50,532 nucleotides of DNA from Betaproteobacteria bacterium (GCA_028291945.1 JAQGNH010000134.1:1-50532); one strand, 5' to 3'. Counted from the stretch's first letter, positions 1 to 9,527 are shown. Numbers and translations are program-made. The notes: generated by a model not told the origin, from the sequence alone.

Positions 1-897
1 GGCTACTCGGCGCTCGCTGGGATTCGCCCTGAGATCGTCCTGACGAGCATCACACCTTTCGGTCAGACCGGGCCCTATGCCCATTACGAGGCAGACGATC
101 TCACGCTGCTTGCGATGGGCGGCTTTCTGCACATGATGGGCTATCCCGACGCCGCGCCCACGCAGGCGTACGGGAACCAGGCGTATGCCATGGGCAACAT
201 GTTCGCTGCGGTCGGTTCGATGATGGCGGTGCTGGGCGCCCAGACAGAGGGAGAAGGCCAGCACGTCGACATCTCGATTCAGGAGTGCGTCACGATGGCG
301 CTCGAGAACGCGGCGCAGTTCTACGATCTCGAGAAGCGCGTGCGCACGCGCTTCGCAGGATCGCAAAGGCAGGCGGGCACCGGTATCTTCGAATGCGTTG
401 ACGGGTCCGTCTATATCTTCGCAGGCGGAATGGCGGCCATTCGGTTCTGGGGGAATCTCGTGCAGTGGATGAAGGACGAGCGGGTGCCTTCATACGAGAC
501 GCTGGACCGACCCGAGTGGTCGGAGATGGCCTTCCTCAATTCCGAGCGCGCCAAAGACACGTTCGCCGAGATGTTTTCAGTCGTGGCGAGCCGGAAAACA
601 AAGGAAGAGCTCTATCGCGAAGCGCAGCGGCGGCGCGTGCCCCTCTGTGCTGTCAGCACCGTAGCAGATGTCGCGCGGAACAGGCAGCTCGAGTATCGCG
701 GCTTTTTTACGCGCGTGCCGCACGCCCAGGCCGAGCGCGAGGTGGTGATGCCCGGCGCACCGTTTCAAATGTCGGTTACGCCCGGCAAGGTCGCGCGTCC
801 TGCGCCGCAATTGGGACAGCACAATCGCGAAGTGTATGGCGCGCTCGGCGTGACCGAACAGAAACTGGAAACGCTGCAGCAGGCGGGGGTGGTTTGA
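1..897 (+). CDS. CaiB/BaiF family (class III) CoA-transferase, 5'-truncated by the window edge
   Basis: The frame is already open at base 1, so the N-terminus lies outside the window; 298 residues are visible. The motif TPFGQTGPY close to the left edge normally sits roughly a third of the way into these proteins, so about 100 residues are missing. The motif GQHVDIS carries the Asp (codon 268-270) that forms the acyl anhydride in class III CoA-transferases. The C-terminal PAPQLGQHNREV segment is also typical. The family moves CoA between carboxylic acids in the cytoplasm; the substrate cannot be read from sequence. The stop codon overlaps the start of the next CoA-transferase gene (TGATGA), so the two are probably translationally coupled and may work on the same substrate or as partners. 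Confidence 0.93.
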   Translation, partial: GYSALAGIRPEIVLTSITPFGQTGPYAHYEADDLTLLAMGGFLHMMGYPDAAPTQAYGNQAYAMGNMFAAVGSMMAVLGAQTEGEGQHVDISIQECVTMALENAAQFYDLEKRVRTRFAGSQRQAGTGIFECVDGSVYIFAGGMAAIRFWGNLVQWMKDERVPSYETLDRPEWSEMAFLNSERAKDTFAEMFSVVASRKTKEELYREAQRRRVPLCAVSTVADVARNRQLEYRGFFTRVPHAQAEREVVMPGAPFQMSVTPGKVARPAPQLGQHNREVYGALGVTEQKLETLQQAGVV

Positions 898-2117
898 TGA
901 GCAGGCTTCCGCTCGCTGGCATTCGTGTTGCGGACTTCACGTGGATAGGCGCCGGGTCGTACACCACGAAATTGCTCGCTGACTTTGGCGCCGAAGTCAT
1001 CAAAGTCGAGTCATCGACGCGTATGGACTCGCTGCGTTCGACGGCGCCGTTCAAGGACAGCGTCGCCGGAATTAACCGCAGCGGTTACTTTGCCGATCGC
1101 AATACCAGCAAACGCAGCATCCAGCTCAACCTGAAGCATCCTGAAGGCCCTGGTATTGCTCGCGCGCTGATCGCAAAAAGCGACATCGTCGCAAACAACT
1201 TCACGCCTGGCACCATGGAAAGATTCGGGCTGGGGTACAAAGACGTCATCACTTTCAAGCGTGACATCATCTACATCTCGATGTCGATGCAAGGCGGGTC
1301 CGGGCCGGATGCGAAGTACGTTGGCTTTGGCCTCACGATCGCCGCGCTGACCGGACTGCAGTACTTGAGCGGCCAGACGGACCGGCCGCCGGCGGGCACC
1401 GGTACGAACTATCCCGATCACGTGCCGAATCCGTGCCACGGTGCGTTCGCGCTGCTTTCCGCGATCTATCACAAGCGCAGGACCGGAGAAGGTCAGTTTA
1501 TCGACCTGGCGCAGACGGAGCCGACCATCGCGCTGCTCGGACCGGCTGTCGTCGATTACACCGTGAACGGACGTGTCGCAGAGCGCTGCGGTAACGATCA
1601 CTGGTGGGCGGCACCGCGCGGCGCCTATCCCTGCAGCGGAGCCGATCGCTGGATCGCGATCTCGATCTACAACGATGAACAGTGGCGTGCGCTCGAAGAA
1701 ATTCTCGGGCCAGTCGCCGGCAGTTCCGAGCGCGACTGGCGCGATCATGCCGTGCGCCACCAGCACAGGCAGGCGCTCGACGCGCTCATCGGGGCGCGCA
1801 CCGCGGGGTGGAACGCGCGCGAGCTCATGACGAAGCTGCAGGCGCGCGGCGTCCCCTCCGGAGTGGTGCAGACATCGAAGGATCTGATCGAAGAAGATGC
1901 GCAGCTCGCGCACCGGAAACACTGGATCGCGCTCGAGCACAAGGAAATGGGCGAGACGCTTTACAACGCGCCGCCGATCCGCCTGTCACGCACGCCGGCG
2001 AACCTGAGCCGTCCCGCCCCGCTGCTGGGAGAGCACACCGAGGAAGTGTGCCTCGATGTTCTGGGCATGATGCGCCCGCAGTTTGACGAGCTACGTGCGG
2101 CTGGCGTATTCGAGTAG
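897..2117 (+). CDS. CaiB/BaiF family (class III) CoA-transferase
   Basis: This 406-residue protein has the usual family length. It opens with PLAGIRVADFTWIGAG and LLADFGAEVIKVES, the standard N-terminal Rossmann-like part. The motif GEGQFIDLAQ places the catalytic Asp at residue 203. A further hallmark is the C-terminal PAPLLGEHTEEV. The open frame extends far upstream of 897, but the start at 897 is preferred because it overlaps the previous stop and gives the normal N-terminus. It probably activates an organic acid by CoA transfer in the cytoplasm. Together with the preceding paralogue and the following enoyl-CoA hydratase it forms an acyl-CoA module at the head of the operon. The substrate is unknown. 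Confidence 0.95.
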   Translation: MSRLPLAGIRVADFTWIGAGSYTTKLLADFGAEVIKVESSTRMDSLRSTAPFKDSVAGINRSGYFADRNTSKRSIQLNLKHPEGPGIARALIAKSDIVANNFTPGTMERFGLGYKDVITFKRDIIYISMSMQGGSGPDAKYVGFGLTIAALTGLQYLSGQTDRPPAGTGTNYPDHVPNPCHGAFALLSAIYHKRRTGEGQFIDLAQTEPTIALLGPAVVDYTVNGRVAERCGNDHWWAAPRGAYPCSGADRWIAISIYNDEQWRALEEILGPVAGSSERDWRDHAVRHQHRQALDALIGARTAGWNARELMTKLQARGVPSGVVQTSKDLIEEDAQLAHRKHWIALEHKEMGETLYNAPPIRLSRTPANLSRPAPLLGEHTEEVCLDVLGMMRPQFDELRAAGVFE

Positions 2118-2141
2118 CTCCGCCGCCACAGGAAGACCGTT

Positions 2142-2918
2142 ATGCCGATCGATATGACAGTAGATAACCAGGTTGCCGTTGCCGTGCTCAACCGGCCGGA
2201 AGCGATGAACGCGTTCGATCCTGAAATGCGCGAGGCGCTGTACTCGCTCTGGGATCGCGTTCAGAACGATGACGAGATACGCGTGCTCATCATCACCGGC
2301 GCAGGCGAGAAGGCGTTTTGCACGGGCTCCGATCTGAAGAAAACGATGCCGCCGAAGGAAAGTTACGCGGAGCTCCTGGTCGGGCGTAACAACCCCGGCA
2401 ACATGCTGCACAAGTTCGGGACCGACAAGCCGGTCATCTGCGCCGTCAACGGTTACGCCGTGGGCGGCGGCATGGAGCTCGCGCTCGCGTGCGACATCTG
2501 CATCGCATCCGAGAATGCGAAGCTGGGGCTCACCGAAGCGAAGATCGGCAGCATACCGGGCTCGGGCGGCGTGCAGCGCCTGCCGCGCACGATCAGCAAG
2601 AGCAATGCGATGCTCATGCTGCTCACCGGCGATACCGTCGACGCGCACGAGGCGCTGCGCCTGGGCATCGTGAGCAAGGTCGTGCCGCTGAAGGACCTGA
2701 TCCCGACCGCTAAGGATATCGCCCGGCGCATCGCAGGCAATGCGCCGCTTGCTGTGAAGGCACTCAAGCGCCTGGTCAATCAAGGCCTCGACATGCCGCT
2801 TGCGCACGCGCTCGAAATGGACAAGTACATGTTCGGCCTGTTGCGCGACACCGACGATCGCATCGAGGGCCGCAAAGCGTTTCAGGAAAAACGCAAACCC
2901 CAATACAAGGGCCGTTGA
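2142..2918 (+). CDS. Enoyl-CoA hydratase/isomerase family protein
   Basis: The 258 residues match a full-length crotonase. The oxyanion-hole region GAGEKAFCTGSD and the motif GYAVGGGMELALACD are present. Glu112 (in GGGMELA) and Glu132 (in LTEAKIG) are 20 residues apart, as are Glu144 and Glu164 of rat mitochondrial enoyl-CoA hydratase, so both catalytic acids are in place and true hydratase activity is plausible. The C-terminus RKAFQEKRKPQYKG is typical. It lies 24 bases behind the CoA-transferase and probably hydrates the enoyl-CoA formed from the activated acid. The substrate is not predictable. Confidence 0.93.
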   Translation: MPIDMTVDNQVAVAVLNRPEAMNAFDPEMREALYSLWDRVQNDDEIRVLIITGAGEKAFCTGSDLKKTMPPKESYAELLVGRNNPGNMLHKFGTDKPVICAVNGYAVGGGMELALACDICIASENAKLGLTEAKIGSIPGSGGVQRLPRTISKSNAMLMLLTGDTVDAHEALRLGIVSKVVPLKDLIPTAKDIARRIAGNAPLAVKALKRLVNQGLDMPLAHALEMDKYMFGLLRDTDDRIEGRKAFQEKRKPQYKGR

Positions 2919-2923
2919 TGGTA

Positions 2924-3062
2924 TGTAGCGGCGATAGCCGCGTAAGCGCGCCGTTGCGCCCGGAGCGTAGCGAAGGAGCGGCGTAGATTTTTGTGTAGCG
3001 GCGGTAGCCGCATAAGCGGGCCGTTGCGCCCGGAGCGTAGCGAAGGAGCGGAGTGGACTTTT
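2924..3062 (+). repeat. Two tandem copies of a dispersed ~70-bp repeat
   Basis: Two imperfect copies (2924-2993 and 2994-3062) fill the gap before the TcuA-like gene. Each starts with TGTAGCGGCG, contains a small hairpin (GCGGC-GATA-GCCGC at 2928-2941; GCGGC-GGTA-GCCGC at 2998-3011) and ends with GCGTAGCGAAGGAGCGG. A diverged pair of copies lies at 25600-25713 on the minus strand, again directly upstream of a gene and in the same orientation relative to it. The AAGGAG of copy 2 lies 13 to 14 bases before the ATG at 3063 and may serve as part of its ribosome binding region. Confidence 0.85.
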
Positions 3063-4568
3063 ATGGCAGATTACGACGTCATCGTAGTGGGGGCAGGAAA
3101 TGCGGCGCTATCCGCCGCGGTGTCCGCGCGCGTGAGTGGCGCGAGCCGCGTGCTGGTGCTCGAGAAGGCGCCGGAGGACCGGCGAGGGGGCAACACCCAT
3201 TTCAGCGGCGGTCTGCTGCGCTACACTTTCGAGGATAAAGAGCAGGCGATCGCTCTGATCCCGGACGTCGAGAAGAACTATCCCGAGTATCGCGACGGCA
3301 TCGATCCGTATCCCGCGAAAGCTTTTCGAGAGGACATCATGAAAGTGACAGGCGGACGCTCGGATCCTCAACTGTCCGACATTCTCATCAATCAGTCCTA
3401 CCCGACGGTGCGGTGGATGCAGCAGATGGGCATCGCGATGGAACCTGCCCGCTCCTCCGGGGGCGAATGGGCAGCGGATGAATCGGCGATCGAAGGCGTC
3501 CGCAGAGGCAAAGGCGTGCGCTGGCAGCCAGGCTGCGTGATCAGGGCGGTGGGGCAGGGCAAGGGACTCTCGAAGGCGTGGTTCGCATCGGCCGAGCAAA
3601 AGGGCGTCGAGGTACGTTACGACGCGTGCGCACTGCGTCTGACCCAGGCCGAAAGCGGCAAGGTGAACGGCGTCATCGTGCGCGAGCAGGACGGGATCAA
3701 GGCGCTCACGGCCAAGGCGGTGGTCCTCGGTTCCGGCGGTTTTGAAGCGAACACGGAATGGCGCGTGAGATATCTCGGCGGCCACTGGGGTGCGGCAAAA
3801 GTGCGCGGCTGCGCGTTCAACCATGGCGACGGGCTGCGAATGGCGCTCGAGCTCGGCGCATTGCCGTTCGGTGACTGGCGGGGCTGTCACGCCACGCCGA
3901 TATCGCAGGACGCGCCCGCTTACGCCGATCCCTTCATGACGGACAAAACGAATCGCCTGTCGTACGTGTATGGCGTCATGCTGAACCTCGAAGGCAAGCG
4001 CTTCCTCGACGAAGGCTACGACGTCCACCCGATGACCTATGCGCTCTACGGCGGGCTCATACTCGGTCAGCCTGAAGGACAGGCGTATCAGATCTTCGAC
4101 GCGAAAGTCGTGCACCTGCTCGAAGGACGCTACGCAACCGAGCAGCCCGTATCCGGCGATACGCTGCAAAGCCTGTTCGACAAGATCAGAATCAACAAAG
4201 AGCAGGCGCTCAAAACGATCCGCGAGTACAACGAAGCTGCCGGCCATGGCACGTTCGTCCCGACGAAACTCGATGGCATGCATACTCAGGGCCTCACGCC
4301 GCCCAAGACGAACTGGGCGCAGCGGCTGGACAAGGGACCTTACGTCGCCTACCCGGTGACGGGGGGAATCACCTTTACGTTCGGCGGGCTCAAGATCAAC
4401 GAGCATGCGCAGGTGATCGCGAACCACTGGAAGCCGCTGCCTGGGCTGTTCTGCTGCGGCGAAGCGGTCGGAGGCATTTTCCATGGCAACTACCCCGCGG
4501 GGACGGGCCTGATGGCAGGGGCGGTATTCGGACGTATCGCCGGGGCGAGCGCCGCAAAGGTTTCGTAG
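3063..4568 (+). CDS. FAD-dependent oxidoreductase, tricarballylate dehydrogenase (TcuA)-like
   Basis: The 501-residue flavoprotein belongs to the fumarate reductase/succinate dehydrogenase flavoprotein superfamily. VIVVGAGNAALSAAV at residues 6-20 is the FAD dinucleotide-binding fold. GGNTHFSGG near residue 45 is characteristic of TcuA-like members. The C-terminal stretch CCGEAVGGIFHGNYPAGTG closes the FAD site. TcuA oxidises tricarballylate to cis-aconitate with TcuB as electron acceptor; no TcuB is visible here, so the substrate may differ. The start at 3063 gives the normal N-terminus; an upstream in-frame TTG would only translate the repeat. Aconitate-like products would fit the PrpD/MmgE genes that follow. 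Confidence 0.88.
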   Translation: MADYDVIVVGAGNAALSAAVSARVSGASRVLVLEKAPEDRRGGNTHFSGGLLRYTFEDKEQAIALIPDVEKNYPEYRDGIDPYPAKAFREDIMKVTGGRSDPQLSDILINQSYPTVRWMQQMGIAMEPARSSGGEWAADESAIEGVRRGKGVRWQPGCVIRAVGQGKGLSKAWFASAEQKGVEVRYDACALRLTQAESGKVNGVIVREQDGIKALTAKAVVLGSGGFEANTEWRVRYLGGHWGAAKVRGCAFNHGDGLRMALELGALPFGDWRGCHATPISQDAPAYADPFMTDKTNRLSYVYGVMLNLEGKRFLDEGYDVHPMTYALYGGLILGQPEGQAYQIFDAKVVHLLEGRYATEQPVSGDTLQSLFDKIRINKEQALKTIREYNEAAGHGTFVPTKLDGMHTQGLTPPKTNWAQRLDKGPYVAYPVTGGITFTFGGLKINEHAQVIANHWKPLPGLFCCGEAVGGIFHGNYPAGTGLMAGAVFGRIAGASAAKVS

Positions 4569-4597
4569 GTCGCACATCATTATTGGAGGAGATTCGG

Positions 4598-5995
4598 ATG
4601 ACACTCGCTACTGAGCTTGCCACGCGCATCGTTGCGATGCGCTACGAGGATGTGCCTGCGGAGGCGGTGCGCTGGGCCAAGATTTCGTTCGTCGACACGA
4701 TCGCGTGCGCATTTGCGGGAACCCACGAGAAAGGTCCGGGCATCGTCGAGAAGGTGCTTACGGCCGGCAAGGGCGGTGGAACCAGCCTCATCTGGGGCAG
4801 CGATCGCCGCGCAAGCGCGCTCGACGCCGCCGCCATCAACGGCATCGCTGCGCACGCGCTCGATTACGATGACTGCAATAACTCGCTCGCGGGGCATCCG
4901 TCCGCTGCGGTGTTGCCTGCAACGCTTGCACTGGGGGAAGCGCTCGGCGCCAGCGGCCGCGACGTGATCCTCGCGTATGTCACAGGTTTCGAAACGCAGG
5001 CGCACGTTGCGCACGCCGTGCATCTCCACCATTACGAGAAAGGCTGGCATCCGACATCGACGATCGGCATCTTCGGCGCCACTGCTGCGAGCGCCCGCCT
5101 GCTCGGGCTCGATGCGGAGCACACTGCAACTGCACTCGCCATCGCGGTTTCGCTCGCTTCCGGCGTGAAGGCTAATTTCGGCACGATGACGAAGCCGCTG
5201 CACGCGGGCGAATGCTCGCGCAATGGCCTGTACGCGGCGCTGCTCGCGCAGGAGGGTTTCACCGCCTGCCCCGAAGCGTTCGAGCACAAGCACGGCTATT
5301 TCGAAGTGTTCAACGGCGCCGGCAACTATGATGCGAGCAAGGTGCTCGAGGGCTGGGCGGATCCGCTGGATATCCTGAAGCCGGGTGTCGGGCTCAAGCA
5401 GTATCCCTGCTGCGGCAGCACGCATTCCGCGATCGACGCCATGATTTCGCTGCGCGAGCGCTATGGCCTCACGCCGGAGAAAGTCTCGAGAATCGAATCG
5501 ATCACGCACGACCGCGCGCTGGCGCACACCGATCGCCCGGACCCGCGGAGCACGCTCGATGCCAAATTCAGCGTGCAATACTGCGTCGCGCGGGCGCTCA
5601 TGCACGGCGACGTTACATTCGACCACTTCGAAGGCGATGCGTATCGCGACCCCGAGGTCAGCAAGCTCCTCGCGCGGATTGAAACGAGGGCTCACGCGCA
5701 CCAACCGCAAGGCATGTTCGAGCACTTCCAGGGCGAGGTCATCGTGACGACCATCGACGGCAAGCGCCACTCGGTGCGTGTCGATCAGCCACTGCGCGGG
5801 CCTACGAATTCGGTGCCGCCGGATCGGCTCGAGCCGAAGTTCCGGGATTGCTCGGCGAAAGCGCTTACGCCCAACGCGATCGGGCGTGTGTACGAGCTGC
5901 TGCAATCGGTCGAGACACTGAACGACGTGCGCCGGTTGACCGACGTGATGGCGGAATCGGTGAAGACCCGCACGCTCGCACGTGCGGCCGCCTGA
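4598..5995 (+). CDS. MmgE/PrpD family protein
   Basis: This 465-residue protein has the normal family length. The start at 4598 follows a clear GGAGGA site at 4585-4590. The N-terminus ATRIVAMRYEDVPAEAV, the motif LDYDDCNNSLAGHPSAAV and the KFSVQYCVARAL motif near residue 320 are family hallmarks. The KFSxQY version resembles the MmgE, aconitate decarboxylase and iminodisuccinate epimerase branch rather than true 2-methylcitrate dehydratase. Members act as dehydratases, decarboxylases or epimerases on small polycarboxylates. It is followed after eight bases by a paralogue, so the two may form a heteromer or use related substrates. Confidence 0.93.
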   Translation: MTLATELATRIVAMRYEDVPAEAVRWAKISFVDTIACAFAGTHEKGPGIVEKVLTAGKGGGTSLIWGSDRRASALDAAAINGIAAHALDYDDCNNSLAGHPSAAVLPATLALGEALGASGRDVILAYVTGFETQAHVAHAVHLHHYEKGWHPTSTIGIFGATAASARLLGLDAEHTATALAIAVSLASGVKANFGTMTKPLHAGECSRNGLYAALLAQEGFTACPEAFEHKHGYFEVFNGAGNYDASKVLEGWADPLDILKPGVGLKQYPCCGSTHSAIDAMISLRERYGLTPEKVSRIESITHDRALAHTDRPDPRSTLDAKFSVQYCVARALMHGDVTFDHFEGDAYRDPEVSKLLARIETRAHAHQPQGMFEHFQGEVIVTTIDGKRHSVRVDQPLRGPTNSVPPDRLEPKFRDCSAKALTPNAIGRVYELLQSVETLNDVRRLTDVMAESVKTRTLARAAA

Positions 5996-6003
5996 GCGCC
6001 ACC

Positions 6004-7371
6004 ATGGAAGGGCTGACCGATGCGTTGTGCGAACGGATCGCAGCCCTACGCTATGAGGATCTCGGCCCGGATACCGTCGCGCGGGTGAAGGACGCCATCG
6101 GCGACGGTCTCTCTGTCGCCGTGGACGGATCGACTGAGAAGCCGGTGGCGATCCTGGCCGACTACGTGCGCTCGCTCGAGTCGGCGCCGCGCTCGACGGT
6201 GTGGGGTTACGGTTTCAAGAGCTCGGCCGCCTCGGCCGCGCTCGTCAACGCTGCATCGGCACACGTCCTCGATTACGAGCCGATGTCGAGCCCGTCGACG
6301 CACGCGGTCTCGCCGGTCATGCCTGTCGCTTTCGCGCTGGCTGAAGTGAGGGATTGCAGCGGCCGGGACATCGTCACGGCGTGCGCCAAGGGTTTCGAGA
6401 TGCAGCACCGCCTGTTGTATGCCGGCAAGCTGCCGCCGCGGTCCGACCGGCGCTTTCATCAAGTCGGGATGGTGGGTGGCATGGGCGCAGCCGTCGCGGC
6501 AGCGCATCTGCTCGGGCTCGATGCGAAAGGGTTGCGTGCGACGCTCGGCATCGCCGCTTCGCGCGCAGGCTCGCTGCTCGGCAACGGCGGCACCATGACG
6601 AAATGTGCGCATGCGGGATACGCCGCGTCGGGCGGACTCGAAGCCGCGCTGCTGGCCGAACGGGGTTTCAGCGGCAACGCGCGCATCATGGAGCACGGTC
6701 AGGGCTATGCGGCCGCGTTCCTCGGCGGAGACAGTCTGGATCGGGCGCGGCTGCTCGATTTTGGCAAGCCCTTCCGCGTCGTCGATCCCGGCATGGCGTA
6801 CAAGTTTTTCCCGTCCAAGTATCCGACGCAGTTCGCGATTACCGGGGCGCTCGAGCTGCACGAGAAGATCAAGGACCCGTCACGCATCGCGCGCATTCGC
6901 ATGATCACGCCGCTCATGCCGGACGTCGATCGCCCGCAGCCTGCGACGGGCCTCGAAGGCAAGTTCAGTTTCCAATACTGCGTTGCTGCTGCGCTGCTCG
7001 ATGGCGAAGTCGGTAAAGACAGTTTCTCCGACGAGCGGCGTTTTGCCGCCGATCTGGTGGCACTGCTGCCCAAGTTCGAGATTGCGCAAACGTCCGAGAT
7101 TCCACTCGAGTTCACGCAGATGCGAATCGAGCTCGAGGTCGAGATGCAGGACGGGACGCGACATCGCACTGTGTGCTCGAAGCCCAAAGGATTCTGGGGT
7201 GTTGCCATCGAACCCGCAGAACACCTGAAGAAAATGCGTGACTGCATGTCGGGCCGCGTCGGTGATGCCGAGATCAAGCAGTGCTATGAGACCGTAACCC
7301 GTCTCGAGCAGATCGATGTCGCCGGCGTGCGCAAGCTCGTACAGCTGTTGGGCAAGACATCCAGCGGCTGA
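6004..7371 (+). CDS. MmgE/PrpD family protein
   Basis: This 455-residue paralogue of the preceding gene begins MEGLTDALCERIAALRYEDL. It has HVLDYEPMSSPSTHAVSPVMP in place of the usual GHPS region and a clear KFSFQYCVAAALLDG motif near residue 320. The start at 6004 lies eight bases after the previous stop; longer in-frame starts would overlap the upstream gene by about 150 bases. The loss of the GHPS signature is a notable difference from its neighbour and may mark a different substrate or a non-catalytic partner. The KFSFQY signature again suggests the aconitate decarboxylase/epimerase branch. Its place in the operon suggests that it processes a small polycarboxylate. Confidence 0.9.
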   Translation: MEGLTDALCERIAALRYEDLGPDTVARVKDAIGDGLSVAVDGSTEKPVAILADYVRSLESAPRSTVWGYGFKSSAASAALVNAASAHVLDYEPMSSPSTHAVSPVMPVAFALAEVRDCSGRDIVTACAKGFEMQHRLLYAGKLPPRSDRRFHQVGMVGGMGAAVAAAHLLGLDAKGLRATLGIAASRAGSLLGNGGTMTKCAHAGYAASGGLEAALLAERGFSGNARIMEHGQGYAAAFLGGDSLDRARLLDFGKPFRVVDPGMAYKFFPSKYPTQFAITGALELHEKIKDPSRIARIRMITPLMPDVDRPQPATGLEGKFSFQYCVAAALLDGEVGKDSFSDERRFAADLVALLPKFEIAQTSEIPLEFTQMRIELEVEMQDGTRHRTVCSKPKGFWGVAIEPAEHLKKMRDCMSGRVGDAEIKQCYETVTRLEQIDVAGVRKLVQLLGKTSSG

Positions 7372-7396
7372 CACGCTGGCGTTGCGAGGAGGCGTA

Positions 7397-8392
7397 GTGA
7401 CAAAACAGACAAAAAACTATCGAACACTGCTGATTGGTGTGGGTTTGCTTTGTCCCATGGCCTTCGCGGCTGACGCGATTGCCGCATCACCGGCTGCGTT
7501 TCCAACCCACCCGATCCGCCTGATCGTGCCATACGCGCCCGGCGGCGGCGCCGACACGCTCGCACGCGGCATCGCTCAGAAGCTTTCGGAAACGCTCGGC
7601 TATTCGATCGTGATCGACAACCGTGGAGGTGGCGGCACCATACTCGGGTCCGATCTCGCAGCGAAGTCGGCGCCTGACGGATACACGATCATTCTCGTTG
7701 CCTCCACGCACGCCGTCATGTCGAGCCTCCATAAGAAACTGCCTTACGATCCCATCAAGGATTTCGCGCCGATCGTGCGTGTTGCATCTGCACCCAACAT
7801 TCTGGTGCTGCATCCCTCCATTGCAGCAGGTTCTGTGAAGGAGCTCGTCGAGCTTGCCAGAAGCCGGCCGGGCCAACTCGTTTATGCGTCGTCCGGCAAC
7901 GGCGGTGGAAGTCACCTTGCGATGGAGCTCCTAAGAAGCATGGCGCATATCGAGCTCGTGCACGTGCCTTATAAGGGCACCGGCCCCGCCATGATCGACC
8001 TCCTGAGCGGCCAGGCGAAGCTCATGTTTGGCGGCATGATCGGCACGCTCACGCACGTACGATCCGGGCGGCTGAAAGCGCTTGCGGTTTCGAGTTCGAA
8101 GCGCTCCCCGGTCGTGCCCGAGCTGCCGACGATTGCAGAGGCTGCCTTCCCCGGGTACGAAGCGGCGACCTGGTACGGCGTGCTTGCACCCGCGGGTACG
8201 CCGGTGCCCATCGTTCGCAAACTGAACGCCGAAATCGCCGCGACGCTCAACCATCCCGATCTCAAGCAGCGGATGTCGAGCCAGGGGGCCGATCCGGCGC
8301 CGACAAGCCCGGAAGAGTTTGCTGCCTATATCAAGAGCGAAGTGGCCAAGTGGGCGAAGGTCGTCAAGGAATCGGGCGCGCATGTCGATTGA
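7397..8392 (+). CDS. Bug/TctC family tripartite tricarboxylate transporter substrate-binding protein
   Basis: The 331-residue protein carries an export signal: charged MTKQTKNYR, a hydrophobic stretch, then a cleavage region near AADAIAASPA. Mature hallmarks follow in order: HPIRLIVPYAPGGGADTLAR, DNRGGGGTILGSD, APDGYT, LPYDPIKDFAP, VKELVELARSRPG and HVPYKGTGPAM. The GTG start at 7397 sits five bases after GAGGAGG. Bug proteins are periplasmic receptors that bind carboxylates and hand them to TctAB permeases or sensor kinases. No permease gene is in the window, so it may serve a permease encoded elsewhere. Confidence 0.95.
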   Translation: MTKQTKNYRTLLIGVGLLCPMAFAADAIAASPAAFPTHPIRLIVPYAPGGGADTLARGIAQKLSETLGYSIVIDNRGGGGTILGSDLAAKSAPDGYTIILVASTHAVMSSLHKKLPYDPIKDFAPIVRVASAPNILVLHPSIAAGSVKELVELARSRPGQLVYASSGNGGGSHLAMELLRSMAHIELVHVPYKGTGPAMIDLLSGQAKLMFGGMIGTLTHVRSGRLKALAVSSSKRSPVVPELPTIAEAAFPGYEAATWYGVLAPAGTPVPIVRKLNAEIAATLNHPDLKQRMSSQGADPAPTSPEEFAAYIKSEVAKWAKVVKESGAHVD

Positions 8393-8518
8393 TGGCCCAT
8401 CAAACGCGTGGAAGCGGAGGCCGGTGCCGGAGTTCATGGACATGGTTGTTTATTTCCGACGTACGCGCTGCCTGTCGTTAGGCCGGATGAAACCTGCCGC
8501 CCACCGAGGAGTGAGACC

Positions 8519-9502
8519 GTGAGCCAGAACAACAACAAAATGAAAAGCGTGATCGCTGGCGCGGTTATCGCGCTCGTATGCACGAGCGCGTGCATGGCAC
8601 AGTCCTATCCCACCAAGCCGGTGCGATTCATTTCGCCGTATGCGCCCGGCGGCGGCACGGACACGATGGCCCGCACGCTTGCACAGAAACTTTCGGAAAA
8701 CCTCGGCCGACAGGTGTTCGTCGAGAACCGGCCCGGCGGCGGAGGCATCGTTGGCACCGAGATCACTGCGAAATCGCAGCCCGACGGCTACACCATTCTG
8801 CTCGGATCCAAGGGCCCACTCACCGTCAATCCTGCTTTGTACGCGAAGCTCCCCTACGACACGCTGCGCGATCTTGCGCCGATCTCTCTTGTCTCGATCG
8901 TGCCAGCGCTGCTTGCGGTACACCCGTCACTACCCGTGAAGTCGGTCAAGGAGTTGATCGCGCTGGCGCGCGCGCGTCCTGGTGAGCTGACCTTCTCGTC
9001 ATCAGGTAACGGCGGCTCCGGACATCTGTCGGGTGAGCAGTTCGCCGCACTCGCTGGCGCGAAGATGGTTCACGTCCCTTACCGAGGAACGGGCCCGGCC
9101 ACCACCGCCTTATTAAGCGGTGAGGTGACCCTGAGCTTTGGGAATATGGTTGCACTTATGCCGCACGTGCACGCAGGCCGCTTGCGAGCGCTCGGTATCA
9201 CGAGCGCAAAACGGGTCAGCGCTGCGCCCGAGCTGCAGACGGTTGCGGAAGCCGGGCTGCGGGGGTACGAGTACGTGACCTGGTACGGCGTGCTTGCCCC
9301 CGCGGGGACGCCCAAGGACATCATCGGCCGGTTGAACACCGAGCTCGTAAAAATCGCGCGGCTACCGGACATGAAAGAAAAATTGACCGGTGAGGGCGGC
9401 GACGTCGTCGGCAGTACGCCCGAGGAGTTTTCTGAGTACATCAAGAGCGAGCTCGCAAGCTCGGCGAGACTGGTGAAGTCCGCCAACGTAAGGCCGGATT
9501 GA
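8519..9502 (+). CDS. Bug/TctC family substrate-binding protein
   Basis: The 327-residue protein has a signal peptide (SQNNNKMKSVIAGAVIALVC to about ACMAQ) and the mature start SYPTKPVRFISPYAPGGGTD. The motifs ENRPGGGGIVGTE, QPDGYTILLG, LPYDTLRDLAP, VKELIALARARPG and HVPYRGTGPA are all present. The GTG at 8519 is preceded by GAGGAG; an ATG seven codons downstream (8540) would also give a signal peptide. It follows another Bug gene after 126 bases, in which I see no gene. It is probably a periplasmic organic-acid receptor; its ligand cannot be inferred. Confidence 0.94.
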   Translation: MSQNNNKMKSVIAGAVIALVCTSACMAQSYPTKPVRFISPYAPGGGTDTMARTLAQKLSENLGRQVFVENRPGGGGIVGTEITAKSQPDGYTILLGSKGPLTVNPALYAKLPYDTLRDLAPISLVSIVPALLAVHPSLPVKSVKELIALARARPGELTFSSSGNGGSGHLSGEQFAALAGAKMVHVPYRGTGPATTALLSGEVTLSFGNMVALMPHVHAGRLRALGITSAKRVSAAPELQTVAEAGLRGYEYVTWYGVLAPAGTPKDIIGRLNTELVKIARLPDMKEKLTGEGGDVVGSTPEEFSEYIKSELASSARLVKSANVRPD

Positions 9503-9527
9503 GACCAGCGCGGCTGTGGTCTCGCGA

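Noticed and set aside
1011-1940. Minus-strand open frame opposite the second CoA-transferase
   Set aside because: Same reason: arginine-rich shadow translation with no motifs.
2924-3062. Start of a CRISPR array
   Set aside because: There are only two adjacent copies with no unique spacers between them, and diverged copies occur elsewhere before another gene.
4583-4597. TTG at 4583 as start of the MmgE/PrpD gene
   Set aside because: It overlaps the ribosome binding site GGAGGA that serves the ATG at 4598.
3108-4604. Long open frame on the minus strand opposite the TcuA-like gene
   Set aside because: It is an antisense shadow typical of GC-rich coding DNA; its translation resembles no family and the plus-strand gene is unmistakable.
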